NCBI GenBank assembly: GCA_947380915.1 | Contig: CANCSY010000152.1 | Location: 1-7,418, forward strand | DNA from: Beijerinckiaceae bacterium | Lineage (GTDB): Bacteria > Pseudomonadota > Alphaproteobacteria > Rhizobiales > Beijerinckiaceae | Direction: 5' to 3' | DNA length: 7,418 nt | In this document: positions 6,267 to 7,418 of the stretch, piece after piece | Position numbering within the stretch: the first letter of the stretch is position 1 | Layout: each line of letters opens with the position of its first letter | Position numbers and translations under genes: made by a program | The notes under the pieces: generated by a model | What the model saw: the letters and a program-made list of their open reading frames with translations, nothing else | Told to the model about the DNA's origin: nothing | Database searches by the model: none

Positions 6267-7418
6267 GTGCGTGCAGCAATCATCGGCGGGGGCATGGGCG
6301 GACTCGCGGCGGCGAACGCCCTGCGGCGGCGTGGGCTCGACGTCACGGTTTTCGAGCAGGCCGCCGCGCTCGGCGAGATCGGCGCCGGCGTCTTCGTCTA
6401 TCCCAACAGCCTGCGCCAGCTCGAGCGCATGGGCTTTGGCGAAAGGCTCGCCAGCGTTGGCGGCAAGATAGGGCCGGGCTCGCGCTACAACCTCAAGGAC
6501 GGCTCTTACGTCGGCGACATCCTCACCACGGATTCGGCGGGCTGGAACGGCATGTATGGCATGCACCGGGCCGACATTCTCGACACCCTCGCCGCCGCCC
6601 TTCCCCCGCAGTCCGTGCGCACCGGCCACCGGGCCGTGGACTTTTCGCAGGACGCCGACACGGCGACCGTCAGCTTCGCCAATGGCGAGAGCTTCGAGGC
6701 GGAAGTGGTCATCGCAGCGGACGGCATCAATTCGGCCATGCAGCCCTTCGTGGTGGAGCCGAGCCTGCCGGAATATTCGGGCTTTCGCGCCTATCGGGGC
6801 CTCATCGCCCGCGACAAGCTCGGGGCCTGGCCCGATGACACCCATCAGGTCTGGATGGGCGATGGCAAGCATTTCATGACTTTCCCGGTGCGCAGCGGAA
6901 CCCTGTACAACTATGTCGGCTTTGTGCCGACGCCCCATGAGACGCTGGAATCCTGGTCGGCCATCGGCGACCGCGACGAACTCGCCGCCTCCTTCGCTGG
7001 TTGGGATCCGCGCGTGACCAACCTGCTCGCCGGGGTCGAGACATGCTTCTGGTGGGGGCTCTTCGACCGCCAGCCCCTGCGGACCTGGACCAATGGCAGG
7101 CTGGCCCTGCTGGGCGACGCCGCCCATCCCATGCTGCCGCATCTCGGCCAGGGCGTGAACCAGGCCATCGAGGACGCCGTGGCGCTGGGCGTCCTGCTGG
7201 AAGGGCGAGGCGGCGACGATGTTCCCGCCGTGCTGCGCGCCTATGAAAACCTGCGTCGCCCGCGCACCTCCATGATGCAGGCCGAGGCACGGCAGAACGG
7301 CAAGCGCTACGACTCGGACTATGAAAGCATCGAGCAGCGCGACGAGGAGATCCGCAAGACCGCCATCGCCTTCCGCAAGGGCCTCTATGACTACGACATC
7401 GAGGCGGCGGCGCGCGCG
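6267..7418 (+). CDS. FAD-dependent monooxygenase, salicylate-hydroxylase-like, C-terminus cut by window edge
   Basis: The frame is open to the right edge, giving 384 residues, close to the usual 380-400 of the family. The flavin-binding motif GGGMGG is at 7-12 (AIIGGGMGGLAAANALRRRG), with the ribose-binding Glu in VFEQ at 28-31. The DG motif is at 152-153 (VIAADGINSAM). The GD motif is at 283-284 (LALLGDAAHPMLPHLGQGVN), followed by AIEDAVALG. This pattern is that of the group A single-domain hydroxylases such as salicylate 1-hydroxylase and 6-hydroxynicotinate 3-monooxygenase, which act on aromatic or pyridine acids with NADH and O2, sometimes with decarboxylation. The start is GTG: AGGGAG (6253-6258) lies eight bases from the GTG at 6267 and only two from an in-frame GTG at 6261, so 6267 is preferred. 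It is divergent from the other FAD hydroxylase and shares its control region. The exact substrate cannot be assigned. Confidence 0.92.
   Translation, partial: MRAAIIGGGMGGLAAANALRRRGLDVTVFEQAAALGEIGAGVFVYPNSLRQLERMGFGERLASVGGKIGPGSRYNLKDGSYVGDILTTDSAGWNGMYGMHRADILDTLAAALPPQSVRTGHRAVDFSQDADTATVSFANGESFEAEVVIAADGINSAMQPFVVEPSLPEYSGFRAYRGLIARDKLGAWPDDTHQVWMGDGKHFMTFPVRSGTLYNYVGFVPTPHETLESWSAIGDRDELAASFAGWDPRVTNLLAGVETCFWWGLFDRQPLRTWTNGRLALLGDAAHPMLPHLGQGVNQAIEDAVALGVLLEGRGGDDVPAVLRAYENLRRPRTSMMQAEARQNGKRYDSDYESIEQRDEEIRKTAIAFRKGLYDYDIEAAARA

Noticed and set aside
5595..7142. A 515-codon open frame on the minus strand spanning both FAD genes and the control region.
   Set aside because: It overlaps two well-supported genes and their divergent promoter region, and the predicted protein has no recognisable motif.

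Overview
The window looks like accessory catabolic DNA from a high-GC alphaproteobacterium, probably Hyphomicrobiales. This rests on GC-rich codon use, the gene families present and the style of the ribosome binding sites; no RNA marker gene is present to confirm it. Seven protein genes are visible. The first is cut by the left edge and the last by the right edge.

Layout. (1) Positions 1-440, rightward: the C-terminal part of an amidohydrolase-2/ACMSD-like metal-dependent hydrolase or decarboxylase, closed by a strong bidirectional hairpin terminator (463-491). (2) Positions 514-2203, leftward: a compositionally distinct, AT-richer two-gene module. It holds an XRE-type HTH protein fused to an ImmA/IrrE zinc peptidase, then, overlapping by 11 bp, a DUF4411/PIN-like protein with a TTG start. 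This is a predicted toxin-antitoxin-like pair. (3) Positions 2320-5965, leftward: a GC-rich operon in the order class A FAD-dependent aromatic monooxygenase, class II aldolase/adducin-fold enzyme, NMT1/TauA/SsuA-like periplasmic binding protein, terminator. A strong intercistronic hairpin precedes the binding-protein gene. (4) Positions 5966-6266: a divergent control region with a perfect 12-bp inverted repeat (spacer 5), the best operator candidate in the window. (5) Positions 6267 to the end, rightward: a second FAD-dependent monooxygenase of the salicylate-hydroxylase type, lacking only its extreme C-terminus.

How the genes may work together (inference). The binding protein would capture an aromatic or heteroaromatic acid in the periplasm. 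The two flavin hydroxylases would hydroxylate it and possibly decarboxylate it oxidatively. The aldolase-fold enzyme and the amidohydrolase belong to families that both include non-oxidative decarboxylases of hydroxylated aromatic acids. The divergent palindrome would let one regulator, not encoded here, control both hydroxylase transcripts. The substrate cannot be read from the sequence. The toxin-antitoxin-like module appears to be a later insertion between the amidohydrolase and the rest of the catabolic genes. No tRNA, rRNA, CRISPR array, insertion sequence or attachment site was seen.
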